A DNA stretch of 54,931 bases from Carideicomes alvinocaridis (GCA_005473895.2 SRJI02000028.1:1-54931); one strand, 5' to 3'; positions 1-9,524 are shown, counted from the first letter of the stretch. A program made the numbers and translations. Notes: a model not told the origin generated them from the letters alone.

Positions 1-141
1 GGCGGGGGGCCGGCCGCGCAGGGCCAGGGCCGCGCGTTCCGACTCCGCCGGCTGCCCGAACCCGGCCAGTCGCGGCGACAGGGGGGCCAGGATGCGGCGC
101 AGCGCGCGGGTCAGTTTCGGGGTGGCGGGGGCCTGGGCCAT
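1..141 (-). CDS. Unknown protein, 5' part only (cut by left edge)
   Basis: An open frame starts at the ATG whose first base is 141 and runs leftward off the window, giving at least 47 residues beginning MAQAPATPKLTRALRRIL. It begins 14 nt after the stop of the DUF2244 gene on the same strand, so the two are probably co-transcribed. The visible part is rich in Ala, Arg, Leu and Pro, with no signal peptide or recognisable motif. I do not recognise the family. The start is plausible because of the short spacing to the upstream gene, but no strong ribosome binding site is visible. Confidence 0.45.
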   Translation of the reverse strand, partial: MAQAPATPKLTRALRRILAPLSPRLAGFGQPAESERAALALRGRPPA

Positions 142-155
142 GGGTTGCTTGCCTT

Positions 156-662
156 TCAGGCGGGGTTCATGGCCGCGAAGGCGTCCACCAGTTCACCGTA
201 TAGCGTCTTGCGCTCCTCCTCGCTCAGGAAGGCGCCGATTTCAACCTCGCGGCCGGCGCCCTTGAGCGTGACGTAGAACGGAACCGGGCCGCCCTTGGGA
301 TGCATCTCCACCTTGGTCCAGTAGCTGTTGCATTCCCATTCGCGGCGCCGGCCCTTCGGATCGGTGCGGACCAGGTGGGCGCGGTCCGGGCTGAGCGTCA
401 GCTCTTCGCGCAGGTCACCGTCGCGATAGGACCGCTCCAGCCCCCACCAGAGCGCGCCGACCGCGGCCAGCCCGAAGGGCAGCAGACCCCAGAGCAGCGA
501 GGTGCCCAGCATGGCGACGATGGGCACGCAGATCATCGCGAAGGTCCCCAGCACGAAGGCCGCGAAGCCGCGGCGCGGCAGCGAGCGGTGCGGCCAGAGC
601 GTCAGGGTCTCGACATGTTCGGCGCCGGACGGGGCGCTCCAGCGATAGGGCATGGGGGGCAC
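156..662 (-). CDS. DUF2244 domain integral membrane protein
   Basis: The product has 168 residues. Two adjacent hydrophobic segments (about residues 33-52 and 57-75) form a helical hairpin near the N terminus, followed by a basic, soluble C-terminal half with the motif EVEIGAFLSEEER near the end. This layout matches the DUF2244 family of alphaproteobacterial inner-membrane proteins, often found near cytochrome oxidase genes. The biochemical role is unknown. It lies directly downstream of ctaD on the same strand, separated by a hairpin terminator, so it either depends on read-through or has its own promoter in the 68-nt gap. The family call rests on my memory of the alignment pattern. Confidence 0.75.
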   Translation of the reverse strand: MPPMPYRWSAPSGAEHVETLTLWPHRSLPRRGFAAFVLGTFAMICVPIVAMLGTSLLWGLLPFGLAAVGALWWGLERSYRDGDLREELTLSPDRAHLVRTDPKGRRREWECNSYWTKVEMHPKGGPVPFYVTLKGAGREVEIGAFLSEEERKTLYGELVDAFAAMNPA

Positions 663-675
663 CGGTGGTGGATCG

Positions 676-709
676 AAAAAAGGCCCCGGGCGCGTGACCC
701 GGGGCCTTT
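676..709 (-). terminator. Intrinsic terminator after ctaD
   Basis: A perfect 12-bp inverted repeat (AAAGGCCCCGGG at 679-690 and its complement at 698-709) with a 7-nt loop lies 22 nt past the ctaD stop. Read on the minus strand, the stem is followed by a run of T. This is a classic rho-independent terminator for the ctaD transcript. Confidence 0.85.
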
Positions 710-730
710 CGGTTCATCGGAGGGACCGGA

Positions 731-2404
731 TCAGTGGGCGTGGCCCTTGTCCCAGTCCTCCTGTTTCGGAAGAATCTCGAACGTGTGTTCCGGCGGTGGG
801 CTGGGCAGGGTCCATTCCAGCGTGTCCGCGTATTCGTTCCAGTAATTGTTCTCGGTCACCTTGGCGCCGCGCAGCAGCGAATAGGCCACGATGCCGAAGA
901 ACATCACGAAGGACGCGAAGGACAGGAAGGCGCCCCAGCTCGAGATGTGGTTCCAGAAGGCGAAGGCCTCGGGATAGTCGATGTAGCGGCGGGGCATCCC
1001 CTGACGGCCCAGGAAGTGCTGGGGGAAGAAGGTCAGGTTGGCGCCGATGAACATCATCCAGAAGTGCAGCTTGCCCCAGAACTCGGGATATTGCCGCCCG
1101 GTCATCTTGCCGAAGTAGAAGTAGATCCCGGCGAAGATGGCGAAGACCGCGCCCAGCGACATCACGTAGTGGAAGTGCGCCACCACGTAGTAGGTGTCAT
1201 GGTAGGCCCGGTCCACGCCGGCCTGGCTCAGCACGATGCCGGTCACGCCGCCAACGGTGAACAGGAACAGGAAGCCGAAGGCCCAGAGCATGGGCGTCTT
1301 GAACTCGATGGAGCCGCCCCACATCGTGGCGATCCAGGAGAACACCTTCACGCCCGTCGGCACCGCGATCACCATGGTCGCCAGCATGAAGTAGCTCTGC
1401 TGCGTCAGCGACATCCCCACGGTGTACATGTGGTGCGCCCAGACGACGAAGCCCAGCACCCCGATGGCGATCAGCGCCCAGACCATCGGCAGGTAGCCGA
1501 AGATCGGCTTGCGCGAGAAGGTCGCGATCACGTGGCTGATGATGCCGAAGCCGGGCAGGATGATGATGTACACTTCCGGGTGGCCGAAGAACCACAGGAT
1601 GTGCTGGTACAGGATCGGGTCGCCGCCGCCGGCCGGGTCGAAGAAGGTCGTTCCGAAGTTCCGGTCGGTGAGCAGCATGGTGATGGCGCCCGCGAGCACC
1701 GGCAGGGCCAGCAGGATCAGCCATGCGGTGACGAAGATCGACCAGGCAAAGAGCGGCACCTTGAACAGGGTCATGCCGGGGGCACGCATGTTCAGGAAGG
1801 TGGTGATCATGTTGATCGCGCCCAGGATCGAGGAGGCGCCCGAAACGTGGACGGCAAAGATCGCGAGGTCGGTGGAGAAGCCACCTTCGCGGACCGAGAG
1901 CGGCGGGTAGAGCACCCAGCCGATGCCGGAGCCGCCCTGGCCGTCACCACCCGGTGCGAAGAGCGAGCAGACCGCCAGCGAGGTGCCGGCGACATAAAGC
2001 CAGAAGCTCAGGTTGTTCATCCGCGGGAACGCCATGTCCGGCGCGCCGATCTGCAGCGGCATGAAGTAGTTGCCGAAGCCGCCGAACAGCGCCGGGATCA
2101 CCACGAAGAACATCATCAGGATGCCGTGGGCGGTGATGAGCACGTTCCACAGATGCCCGTTCGGGGTACATTCCGTCGAGGAATCCGCGAAGATGCGCGC
2201 CCCTTCGAGGCACATGTGCTGCACGCCGGGCTCCATGAGCTCGACCCGCATGAAAACGGTGAAAAGAACCGAGATGAAACCAACGAGCGCCGAGACGACC
2301 AGGTAGAGAATCCCGATGTCCTTGTGATTGGTCGACATGAACCACCGGGTAAAGAACCCCCGGTTGTCCTCGTGCCCGTGGCCGGTAATGGCTGCGTCTG
2401 CCAT
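731..2404 (-). CDS. ctaD: Cytochrome c oxidase subunit I, aa3 type
   Basis: Catalytic subunit of the proton-pumping aa3 oxidase in the inner membrane; it reduces O2 using electrons from cytochrome c. The ATG at 2404 is chosen because AGGAGG lies just upstream; a longer frame to 2497 has no such site. The 557-residue product matches Rhodobacter and Paracoccus CtaD in length. Visible ligands: low-spin haem a His93 and His412, haem a3 His410, CuB His275 (in GHPEVYI, with cross-linking Tyr279) and His324/His325. Glu277 in GHPEV marks an A1-type proton channel, and Lys353 is the K-channel lysine. It lies 156 nt downstream of cycA. Subunits II and III and assembly factors are not in the window, which is common in this group. 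Confidence 0.98.
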   Translation of the reverse strand: MADAAITGHGHEDNRGFFTRWFMSTNHKDIGILYLVVSALVGFISVLFTVFMRVELMEPGVQHMCLEGARIFADSSTECTPNGHLWNVLITAHGILMMFFVVIPALFGGFGNYFMPLQIGAPDMAFPRMNNLSFWLYVAGTSLAVCSLFAPGGDGQGGSGIGWVLYPPLSVREGGFSTDLAIFAVHVSGASSILGAINMITTFLNMRAPGMTLFKVPLFAWSIFVTAWLILLALPVLAGAITMLLTDRNFGTTFFDPAGGGDPILYQHILWFFGHPEVYIIILPGFGIISHVIATFSRKPIFGYLPMVWALIAIGVLGFVVWAHHMYTVGMSLTQQSYFMLATMVIAVPTGVKVFSWIATMWGGSIEFKTPMLWAFGFLFLFTVGGVTGIVLSQAGVDRAYHDTYYVVAHFHYVMSLGAVFAIFAGIYFYFGKMTGRQYPEFWGKLHFWMMFIGANLTFFPQHFLGRQGMPRRYIDYPEAFAFWNHISSWGAFLSFASFVMFFGIVAYSLLRGAKVTENNYWNEYADTLEWTLPSPPPEHTFEILPKQEDWDKGHAH

Positions 2405-2560
2405 GTCTGCCTCCTGCTGGTGGGGCCTTGCCGACGCGAGTCTGGTCGGGGGCCCGGAATTCATGCGCGTTCTAGAATGCCACGCGACGGGCGGCAATGC
2501 ACGTCTTTGACGCAGATCAGGAAAAAATGCCGCGCCCTCTTGCGGAGTGTCCCCGCGGTG

Positions 2561-3016
2561 TCAGTCCTTCGCCGCGGCGGCGTCCGTGCCCGCGGCCTGC
2601 GTTTGCGCCACGGACCCAAGGTAGGCCGCGACATCGGCACCGCCCCGGGTCAGCCGGAAGGTCATCCGCGACCGTCCCGACGCGCCGGTATGGTCCTGAA
2701 GAAACCCTGTCGGGTCGGCCACGTAGTCGGCCAGCAGCGCCTCGGTCCACACGAGGCCGTCCTCGCCGGCCTGTTCCAGCAGGTCGGAATAGCGGAAGTC
2801 GTCATAGCTCCCGGCCGTGCGCCCGATGATCCCGTAAAGATTGGGCCCCGTGCGTCCGCCGCGCTGGATCACCGTACCGTCCTCCGCCTTGATCTCGTGG
2901 CAGGACCGGCAGCGGTTGAACAGCTTCTCGCCGGCCTCCGGGTCTCCGGTCTCCTGCGCCAGGGCGGGCAGGGAGGTTGCGAGAAGCAGGGCGGCGGCGG
3001 TCAGGGGAAATCTCAT
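2561..3016 (-). CDS. cycA: Periplasmic class I cytochrome c (c550/c2 type)
   Basis: A 151-residue soluble electron carrier. Residues 1-20 form a signal peptide ending LPALA. The haem site is CRSCH (Cys36, Cys39, His40) and the distal ligand is Met118 in SRMTF. The segment ADYVADPTGFLQ and the short Ala/Asp-rich tail resemble Paracoccus cytochrome c550 and Rhodobacter c2. It probably shuttles electrons from the bc1 complex to the aa3 oxidase encoded next door. In Paracoccus a c550 gene also sits beside a ctaD gene, which supports the assignment. The symbol is inferred from similarity and context. Confidence 0.85.
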   Translation of the reverse strand: MRFPLTAAALLLATSLPALAQETGDPEAGEKLFNRCRSCHEIKAEDGTVIQRGGRTGPNLYGIIGRTAGSYDDFRYSDLLEQAGEDGLVWTEALLADYVADPTGFLQDHTGASGRSRMTFRLTRGGADVAAYLGSVAQTQAAGTDAAAAKD

Positions 3017-3159
3017 CGGCCTGGATACCTTTCGTGCAGTGGATCGGTTTCTGAGTCCGTGCTGGGGCCGAGACTATGACAATGCGGCGGAGGTCCCATA
3101 GCCATAATTGTCGCACGCCCCCGGGGTGGCGATTGTCGCACCGGGCCGGGTGAAAGGCG

Positions 3160-3810
3160 TCACTCGCCGAAGATTCGGCCGAAATTGCGCCGCAGTGCCA
3201 CGTCTAGGTCGTCCATGGTGACCGGCAGGCCCAGGTCGACGAGGCTCGTCACCCCGTGGTCGCGGATGCCGCAGGGCACGATACCGTCGAAATGGTCCAG
3301 CTCCGGCTCCACGTTGATGGAGATGCCGTGGAAGCTCACCCAGCGGCGCAGGCGGATGCCGATGGCGGCGATCTTGTCTTCCGCCACGCTTCCATCGGGG
3401 TTTCGCGGCCGGTCCTCGCGCGCCACCCAGACGCCGACCCGGCCCTCGCGGATCTCGCCCTTGACGTTGAACTCGTCGAGGGTGGCGATCACCCAATGCT
3501 CCAGCATCTGGACGAAGCGGCGCACGTCGCGGCCCCGGCGGGTCAGGTCGAGCATCACGTAGGCCACGCGCTGGCCCGGCCCGTGATAGGTATATTGTCC
3601 GCCGCGCCTGGTCTCGTGGACGGGGAAGCGGTCGGGATCGGTCAGGTCCTCGCGCCGTGCGCTGGTGCCGGCGGTATAGAGCGGGGGGTGTTCCAGCAGC
3701 CAGATCGCCTCTTCGGCGCGGCCCTCGGCGATCGCCTCCGCCCGGTCCTCCATGAAGGCCACGGCCTCGTCATAGGGCACGAGCCCGTCGGATGTGATCC
3801 ACTCTACCAT
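3160..3810 (-). CDS. lipB: Octanoyl-[ACP]:protein N-octanoyltransferase
   Basis: Transfers the octanoyl group from octanoyl-ACP to lipoyl domains, the first step of lipoate synthesis on 2-oxoacid dehydrogenases and the glycine cleavage system. The 216-residue product is normal for LipB. Diagnostic parts are [13 protein letters not shown] (69-80), the catalytic Lys146 in [10 protein letters not shown] and the catalytic Cys180 in GIVPCGI. LipA is not in the window. It heads the minus-strand respiratory block, but the 143-nt gap to cycA suggests separate transcription. Confidence 0.97.
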   Translation of the reverse strand: MVEWITSDGLVPYDEAVAFMEDRAEAIAEGRAEEAIWLLEHPPLYTAGTSARREDLTDPDRFPVHETRRGGQYTYHGPGQRVAYVMLDLTRRGRDVRRFVQMLEHWVIATLDEFNVKGEIREGRVGVWVAREDRPRNPDGSVAEDKIAAIGIRLRRWVSFHGISINVEPELDHFDGIVPCGIRDHGVTSLVDLGLPVTMDDLDVALRRNFGRIFGE

Positions 3811-4147
3811 GAGCGCGCTCTAGCCCATCGCGGGGGCGGAGGGAAGCGGCGGCGATGTCGGGCAAAGGGCAGGGCGGCGGGTTGGGAGGGGCGCAGCCTT
3901 GCGCGGGGAGCGGTGGTTGGAATGGCAGGGCGCTCGCATCGGGGGTGCGGCGCCTTTCTCATGGATTGTCCGGCCATTCATATTCCTGCGGGGCGGAAGG
4001 ACCGGCGACCTGGGGCGCGGGGGTGCGAGTGGGGCGCGCGCTGCAACCGGGATCCGGCGGCATCGACCCCGGGAGGCGGAGGATGCGACCCGGGGCGGAA
4101 TTCGGCATTGACGCCTCCGTCCGGCTGGCCTATTTCCGCCCCATCGC
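3811..4147. other. Intergenic region between lipB and tRNA-Asp
   Basis: About 340 nt between two divergently oriented genes. It must contain the lipB promoter (leftward) and the tRNA promoter (rightward). Open frames here have no ribosome binding site and look like chance frames in GC-rich DNA. I see no repeat or recognisable RNA. Confidence 0.5.
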
Positions 4148-4224
4148 GCGGTTGTAGCTCAGTTGGTTAGAGTGCCGGCCTGTCACGCCGGAGGTCGCGG
4201 GTTCGAGCCCCGTCAACCGCGCCA
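4148..4224 (+). tRNA. tRNA-Asp (anticodon GTC)
   Basis: A full cloverleaf can be folded: acceptor stem GCGGTTG (4148-4154) pairs with CAACCGC (4214-4220), D arm GCTC...GAGT, anticodon stem CCGGC/GCCGG around CTGTCAC with anticodon GTC, and a T arm with GTTCGAG. The 3' CCA (4222-4224) is encoded. Apart from the stems it closely follows the E. coli tRNA-Asp layout. Confidence 0.97.
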
Positions 4225-4445
4225 CTTTCCCCCATATCCCACTCCGTCAGCCCCGCGCCGCAGCCATCCCGCTCGCGCCCGTCCCGTCCTGCGCTCAGGT
4301 ACCTGTGCGCCCGTGCAGGGCTGCGCGCCTTGTCCCCGGCCGTTTGTGCGGTATCTGTACCCCACGCCGCCGATGGGGAGATCGCGCGGCGGCGAGACCG
4401 GAGGGAGGGCCGGTCACGCGCCCGGAAGAATGAAAGGACGAAGAC

Positions 4446-5024
4446 ATGGCCCTCAAACTCAAGATCGTCGTCGGCAGCACGCGCCCGGGCCGGGTGGCCC
4501 CGGTCATCGCCGGCTGGGTGGCGGATTTCTCGCGGCAGAACAGCGGGTTCGACGTGGAGATCGCCGACCTGGCCGACCTGGACCTGCCGCTCTACGACGA
4601 GCCCAAGCACCCCAAATCCGGCGAATACGCCCATGAACATACCCGCCGCTGGGCGGCCATCGCCGGCGAGGCCGATGCGCTGATCTTCGTGACGCCGGAA
4701 TATGACAGCTTCCCACCGGCGGCGCTGATCAACGCGATCCAGTACCTCGTGCTGGAATGGGACAAGAAACCGGCCGCCATCGTCAGTTACGGCGGCGTCT
4801 CGGGCGGGCTGCGGGCCGGCCAGGCGCTGCGCCAGCTGCTCAGCTCGGTGGGCATGGTGCCGATCCCGCAGGGCGTGCCGATCCCCTTCTTCCCGCAATT
4901 CGTCGAGGACGGGGCGCTGACCCCGAACCAGCCCATGACCGACGGCGCCAAGGCCATGCTGGCCGAGCTGGAGGTGCTGGCCTCGGGGCTGAAATCCCTG
5001 CGCGACGCGCCGGTCGAGGCCTAG
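4446..5024 (+). CDS. NAD(P)H-dependent FMN reductase, flavodoxin-like fold
   Basis: A 192-residue member of the NADPH-dependent FMN reductase family (chromate/azo/quinone reductases). The N-terminal GSTRPGR (residues 10-16) binds the FMN phosphate, and TPEYDSFPPAALINAIQYL (82-100) with YGGVSGG (115-121) are the family's further flavin-site motifs. Members reduce quinones or free flavin with two electrons and are often linked to oxidative-stress protection. The substrate cannot be told from sequence. ATG 4446 follows a weak AGGA-type site. It stands alone, 221 nt after the tRNA and 81 nt before the permease pair. Confidence 0.88.
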   Translation: MALKLKIVVGSTRPGRVAPVIAGWVADFSRQNSGFDVEIADLADLDLPLYDEPKHPKSGEYAHEHTRRWAAIAGEADALIFVTPEYDSFPPAALINAIQYLVLEWDKKPAAIVSYGGVSGGLRAGQALRQLLSSVGMVPIPQGVPIPFFPQFVEDGALTPNQPMTDGAKAMLAELEVLASGLKSLRDAPVEA

Positions 5025-5105
5025 ACCCTTCCGCCGCCGGGGGCCGGCCCGGCTGGCCCTCGCCCCCCGCGGCTGCTAGGAGGATGCGACGCAGCGACCG
5101 ATCCC

Positions 5106-5714
5106 ATGCCAGACAAAGACAAGACCGACCCGTCCGAGGACGGGAACCGCGCCCGCGACGGGCAGGACGGGGCCGAGGCGGCGCCCAAGCCGCGACGCCC
5201 CTTCGACCGGGGCTTCGGCGTGGTCGCGGCGCTTGCCGTGGCCAGCGGCGCGGGGGTCTGGGTCACCAAGGGGCCGGAGACGTTCCTGCGCATCTTCTTC
5301 GAGGATCTGGGCTTTGCGGCCGAGCTGCTGCCCAAGATCGCGGGCGGCATCATCCTGGCCACGGCGCTCGGGCTCGCCCTGCCGCGGGACAAGGTGCTGC
5401 GGCTGGTGGGGCCGGACAGCGGCATTCCCGGCCTCGTCATCGCCGCGCTGGCCGGGGCGCTGCTGCCGGGCGGCCCGGCGGTGACCTATCCGCTGACCGC
5501 GAGCCTGATGGCCGCCGGCGCCGACCTTGCCGCGGCGGTGTCGCTGGTCACCGGCTGGGTGCTGCTGTCGCTCAACCGCACGCTGGTCTGGGAGCTTTCC
5601 TTCCTGCCGCATGACCTGGTGTTGCTGCGGGTGCTGATCACGCTGCCGGTGCCGGTGCTGCTGGGCCTCGCCCTGCGCTGGCTGCGACGGCGGCGGCAGG
5701 AGGCCCGGTCGTGA
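5106..5714 (+). CDS. Half-size permease, ArsP/DUF318-like, N-terminal partner
   Basis: A 202-residue membrane protein with a charged 30-residue N-terminal tail and about four to five hydrophobic segments. The motif LLPGGPAVTYPL, then TGWVLLSLNR, an E in VWELSF, and a C-terminal TLPVPVLLGLALRW line up with the same features in the next gene, so the two are homologous halves. PGGP plus W...R...E and a late R..SLPVP pattern recalls the ArsP_1/DUF318 permease family (YraQ and related), normally single proteins with two such halves. The transported substrate is unknown. It ends in a GTGA overlap with the next gene. Confidence 0.6.
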   Translation: MPDKDKTDPSEDGNRARDGQDGAEAAPKPRRPFDRGFGVVAALAVASGAGVWVTKGPETFLRIFFEDLGFAAELLPKIAGGIILATALGLALPRDKVLRLVGPDSGIPGLVIAALAGALLPGGPAVTYPLTASLMAAGADLAAAVSLVTGWVLLSLNRTLVWELSFLPHDLVLLRVLITLPVPVLLGLALRWLRRRRQEARS

Positions 5715-6214
5715 ACATCCTCATCGGAACGGTGCTGATCTGGATCGCCGCCTTCTTCGCGGTGCGTCACCTGCGCCGCACGGCGCCGGCGGTGATGCCG
5801 CGCCTGTGGCAGCAATCGCTGCAGACCTTCCTGTTCATGCTGCCGCGCGTGCCGGCCGGCCTGCTGGGGGCGGGGTTCCTCGCGGCGCTGCTGCCCGCCG
5901 CGCTGGTGGATCGCTGGTTCGGCGCCGATGCGGGGGTGACGGGCATCCTGCTGGCCACGCTGTTCGGCGCGGTGACCCCGGGCGGGCCCTTCGTGGCCTT
6001 CGCCATCGGCGCCTCGGCGATCAAGGCGGGGGCCGGGGCGGGGGCGCTGGTGGCCTATGTCTCCTCCTGGTCGGTGGTCTGCCTGCTGCGCACGATCAGC
6101 TACGAGGTGCCGCTGATGGGCGCGAGCTTTACCCGCATCCGGCTGCTGGTCTCTCTGCCGGTGCCGGTTCTGCTGGGACTGGCCGCGCATGTCATCTGGC
6201 GCAGCGTTCTCTGA
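5711..6214 (+). CDS. Half-size permease, ArsP/DUF318-like, C-terminal partner
   Basis: A 167-residue integral membrane protein starting at GTG 5711, which overlaps the preceding stop by 4 nt; this implies translational coupling and a complex of the two halves. Features match the DUF318/ArsP repeat: FGAVTPGGPFVAFAIG (about 80-95), SSWSVVCLLRTISYEVP (about 116-132) and LLVSLPVPVLLGL near the C terminus. Compared with its partner it keeps the canonical TPGGPF and R...E residues better. Family membership is from memory of the motif pattern. The cargo is unknown. Confidence 0.6.
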   Translation: MNILIGTVLIWIAAFFAVRHLRRTAPAVMPRLWQQSLQTFLFMLPRVPAGLLGAGFLAALLPAALVDRWFGADAGVTGILLATLFGAVTPGGPFVAFAIGASAIKAGAGAGALVAYVSSWSVVCLLRTISYEVPLMGASFTRIRLLVSLPVPVLLGLAAHVIWRSVL

Positions 6215-6298
6215 GCCGGAGCGGCGCGCGACGAAGGACCGGCCCGGCCGCGTGGGGCGCTGACACACCGGTCCGCCACGGCGCCGAGGCCCTGCCGC

Positions 6299-7474
6299 TC
6301 ACATCCGCTTGGCCACTTCCTCCAGCATGACCTCGGTCGCGCCGCCGCCGATGCTCTGCACCCGGGCGTCGCGGGACATGCGTTCGATCGTGCTTTCGCG
6401 CATGAAGCCCATGCCGCCGTGGAACTGCACGCAATCATACATGACCTCGTTGACCAGCTCCCCGGCCAGCGCCTTGATCATGGAGACCTCGCGCACCACG
6501 TCCTCGCCCGCGGCGGCACGGGCGGCGGTGGCATAGATCATCTGGCGGCAGGCCTCGACCCGGGCCGACAGCATGGCCAGGCGCTGGCGGATCGCCTGCT
6601 TGTCCCAGAGCGGGGCGCCGAAGGCCCGGCGCTCGCGCAGGTAATCCAGCGTCAGGTCCAGCGCCGCCTGCGCCTCGCCCATCGCCATGGCGCCGATCAC
6701 GAGACGTTCGTTCTGGAAGTTCTTCATGATCTCGTAGAACCCGCCGCCGGCACTGCCCAGCACGTTGGCATCGGGCACGCGCACGTCGCTGAAGCTCAGC
6801 TCGGCCGTGTCGGAGGACCGCCAGCCATGCTTGTCCAGCGCGCGCGAGACGGTGAAGCCGGGCGTGTCCTTCTCGACCAGGAACATGGTCACCGATTGCG
6901 AGGGCCGGGCCTCGGGATCGGTCTTGGCGGCGACGCAATAGACATCCGCATGAACGCCGTTGGTGATGAACATCTTGGCCCCGTTCAGCACCCAGTCGCC
7001 CCCTTCGCGGCGCGCGCGGGTCGAGATGCCCTTGACGTCGGAGCCGGCGCCGGGCTCGGTCACCGCAACGGCGGAAATCGCCTCGCCGCTGATGCAGCGC
7101 GGGATCCATTCTACCTTCTGCGCCTCGTTGCCGGCGTTGAAGATGTGGACCGAGGCCATGTCGGTATGGACCAGCGCCGTGATCGCCACGCCGGAATAGG
7201 TGGAGCGGCCCAGCTCTTCGGCCCAGACCACCGTGGCGCGCTGGTCCAGCGCCGCGCCGCCCAGCTCTTCCGGGTAGCGGATGCCGAAAAAGCCCAGCTC
7301 GCCCATCTTGCGCAGCAGGGCGCGGGGGGTGCGGCCCTCTTCCTCCCAGGCGTCGGCATGGGGCTTGATCTCGGTCTCCACGAAGCGGCGCACCTGGTCG
7401 CGCAGCATCCGCAGGGTATCGTCAAAGAACAACGGGCTGCGGCCGGCATTGTCGAACGAGCTGAAGGCGGTCAT
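6299..7474 (-). CDS. Acyl-CoA dehydrogenase
   Basis: A 391-residue flavoenzyme that forms a 2,3-double bond in acyl-CoA. Family motifs are AVTEPGAGSDVKGI (about 137-150), WVLNGAKMFITNG (161-173) and QFHGGMGFMRE in the C-terminal helical domain. The usual C-terminal catalytic Glu (as in MCAD, YEGT) is absent: the aligned stretch reads SIGGGATEV. Glu256 in QNERLVIG instead matches the base used by long-chain and isovaleryl-CoA dehydrogenases, so branched or long substrates are likely. It is the last gene of the leftward operon after the acyl-CoA carboxylase genes, 85 nt from the previous stop. The start has a CAGGAGA site. Confidence 0.93.
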   Translation of the reverse strand: MTAFSSFDNAGRSPLFFDDTLRMLRDQVRRFVETEIKPHADAWEEEGRTPRALLRKMGELGFFGIRYPEELGGAALDQRATVVWAEELGRSTYSGVAITALVHTDMASVHIFNAGNEAQKVEWIPRCISGEAISAVAVTEPGAGSDVKGISTRARREGGDWVLNGAKMFITNGVHADVYCVAAKTDPEARPSQSVTMFLVEKDTPGFTVSRALDKHGWRSSDTAELSFSDVRVPDANVLGSAGGGFYEIMKNFQNERLVIGAMAMGEAQAALDLTLDYLRERRAFGAPLWDKQAIRQRLAMLSARVEACRQMIYATAARAAAGEDVVREVSMIKALAGELVNEVMYDCVQFHGGMGFMRESTIERMSRDARVQSIGGGATEVMLEEVAKRM

Positions 7475-7559
7475 GTCTGTCTCCTGTCAGGTGCGTGGCG
7501 CGTGGTCCGGGCGCAGAGTGCTCTGCCGGTCGTCCGCGGGGTGAGGGCATGGGCGTCCG

Positions 7560-9524
7560 TCATTCGGGCGCCTCCTCGAGTTCGATCAGGATCGCGTTCT
7601 GGCTCACCGACTGGCCCGGCTCTACGGAGATGCGGGCGATGCGGCCGGCAAAGGGGGCGGGCAGGGCATGGACCAGCTTCATCGCCTCCATGACGACAAG
7701 CGGCTGGCCCTGCGCGACCATCTCGCCCTCGGCGACGTGAAGCTCCGTTACGAGCCCGGTGAGCGGGGCGAGAATCGCGCCCTCCGCCGCCGCGCCGGCG
7801 CGATCCTCCATCCTGGCCTCGGCCAGCGGGCGGATGCGGGCGGCGATGGCCAGACCTTCGAGGCTGGCGGCGATCCGGTCGCCCGCCTGCCGCGGCGCGG
7901 GGCCTGGCGCGCCAATGTCGAGCGACCGCTCGCCACTTTCCACCCGCGGGACCGGCCCGAAAGACAGCGCGATCTCGGCGCTGCCATAGCCGTCCTCCAC
8001 CTGCAGCAGGGCCCGGCCCGGCGCGTCGGCCCCGCCCAGGCGGAACCCGTCGGCGCGGCGCAGGGGATCGTCGGCCACTCCGCAGAGCGCGGCGAGCGCC
8101 GCCCGGCCGCGCAGTCGCAGCAGCCTGTCTGGATCGGGCTGCCAGCCCTCGGGAAAGCTCTCGTCCAGAAACCCGGTGGTCGCGCGCCCCTCGGCGAGGG
8201 CGGGCGCGGTCAGGCAGTCGCGCAGCAGGCCGAGATTGGTGCCGGGGCCCTCGATCTCCGTTGCGTCCACCCCCGCGATCAGGCGGTCGAGCGCCGCGCG
8301 CCGGTCCGGGCCGTGGGCGACGAGCTTGGCGATCATGGAATCGTAATGGCTGGACACGGTGTCGCCGCTTTCCACCCCGGTCTCGAAGCGCAGGCCCGGC
8401 CCCGCGCGCAGATGGGCGATGCGGCCGGTATCGGGCAGGAAGCCGGCCTCGGGTCGCTCGGCGTTCAGCCGCAGCTCGATCGCGTGGCCGCGGGGCCGGA
8501 TCTGCGCCTGGGTCAGGGGGGCGGGCAGGCCGGCCGCCTGGCGCAGCTGCCATTCCACGAGGTCCACGCCGCAGATCGCCTCGGTCACCGGATGCTCCAC
8601 CTGCAGCCGCGTGTTCATCTCCAGGAAATAGGGCTGCGCCTCGGCCGCGCCCATCACGAATTCCGCCGTGCCCGCCCCGGCATAGGAGATGGCCGAGGTC
8701 AGACGGAGCGCGTGGTCGAAGAGCGCCTCGCGCACATCGTCGGGCAGGTTCGGCGCCGGCGCTTCCTCGATCACCTTCTGGTGGTTGCGCTGGACCGAGC
8801 AGTCGCGCTCGTGGAAATGCAGCGCGCCGCCCGCGCCGTCGCCGAAGACCTGCACCTCGATATGGCGCGGATCGAGCACCAGCTTCTCCAGGAAGACCGT
8901 GCCGTCCCCGAAGGCGGAGGCGGCCTCGGCCCGGGCGGATTGCAGGGCAGGGGCCAGGTCCTCGGCCCGCTCGACGCGGCGCATCCCGCGGCCGCCGCCC
9001 CCCGCGCTGGCCTTGACCAGCAGCGGATAGCCGATGTCTTCCGCCGCCGCGGCCAGCTCCGCATCGCTGGCCTCCGCGCCGTCGAAGCCGGGCACGACCG
9101 GCACGCCCGCCTCCCGCGCCACGCGGCGGGCAGCGATCTTGGAGCCCATGGTTTCCACCGCGCGGGCCGAGGGGCCGACGAAGATCAGGCCTGCCTCCTC
9201 CACGGCGCGGACGAAGCCGGCATTCTCGGACAGGAAGCCATAGCCGGGATGCACCGCCTCCGCCCCCGAGGCGCGGGCGACCTCGATCAGGCGCGGGATC
9301 GAGAGGTAGCTTTCCGCCGCGGGCGCCGGGCCCAGCAGATGCGCCTCGTCGGCCAAGCGGACATGGCGCGCGCCGGCATCGGCCTCGGAATGCACGGCGA
9401 CCGTTGTCAGCCCCAGCCGGCGGCAGGTGGCGATCACCCGGCAGGCGATCTCGCCGCGATTGGCGATCAGCACCCGGCGGATGGGGCGCGGCGAAGTCAG
9501 GAAATCGGTGGCGGGAGGGATCAT
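7560..9524 (-). CDS. Acyl-CoA carboxylase, biotin carboxylase/carrier subunit
   Basis: A 654-residue alpha subunit carrying a biotin carboxylase at the N terminus and a biotin carrier domain at the C terminus. Seen: VLIANRGEIACRV at the start, the ATP-grasp glycine loop GGGGRGM, the ERDCSVQRNHQKVIEEAP block, EMNTRLQVEHPVTE, and the biotinylation site EAMKL with Lys616. It carboxylates its own biotin with ATP and bicarbonate for the carboxyltransferase encoded 4 nt upstream. The architecture is that of 3-methylcrotonyl-, geranyl- or propionyl-CoA carboxylases; subunit length and partner favour the methylcrotonyl/geranyl group. Confidence 0.93.
   Translation of the reverse strand: MIPPATDFLTSPRPIRRVLIANRGEIACRVIATCRRLGLTTVAVHSEADAGARHVRLADEAHLLGPAPAAESYLSIPRLIEVARASGAEAVHPGYGFLSENAGFVRAVEEAGLIFVGPSARAVETMGSKIAARRVAREAGVPVVPGFDGAEASDAELAAAAEDIGYPLLVKASAGGGGRGMRRVERAEDLAPALQSARAEAASAFGDGTVFLEKLVLDPRHIEVQVFGDGAGGALHFHERDCSVQRNHQKVIEEAPAPNLPDDVREALFDHALRLTSAISYAGAGTAEFVMGAAEAQPYFLEMNTRLQVEHPVTEAICGVDLVEWQLRQAAGLPAPLTQAQIRPRGHAIELRLNAERPEAGFLPDTGRIAHLRAGPGLRFETGVESGDTVSSHYDSMIAKLVAHGPDRRAALDRLIAGVDATEIEGPGTNLGLLRDCLTAPALAEGRATTGFLDESFPEGWQPDPDRLLRLRGRAALAALCGVADDPLRRADGFRLGGADAPGRALLQVEDGYGSAEIALSFGPVPRVESGERSLDIGAPGPAPRQAGDRIAASLEGLAIAARIRPLAEARMEDRAGAAAEGAILAPLTGLVTELHVAEGEMVAQGQPLVVMEAMKLVHALPAPFAGRIARISVEPGQSVSQNAILIELEEAPE

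Noticed and set aside
734-3079. 781-codon plus-strand open frame opposite ctaD and cycA
   Set aside because: It is the His/Arg/Glu-rich antisense shadow of two certain genes, typical of GC-rich DNA; no ribosome binding site or domain.
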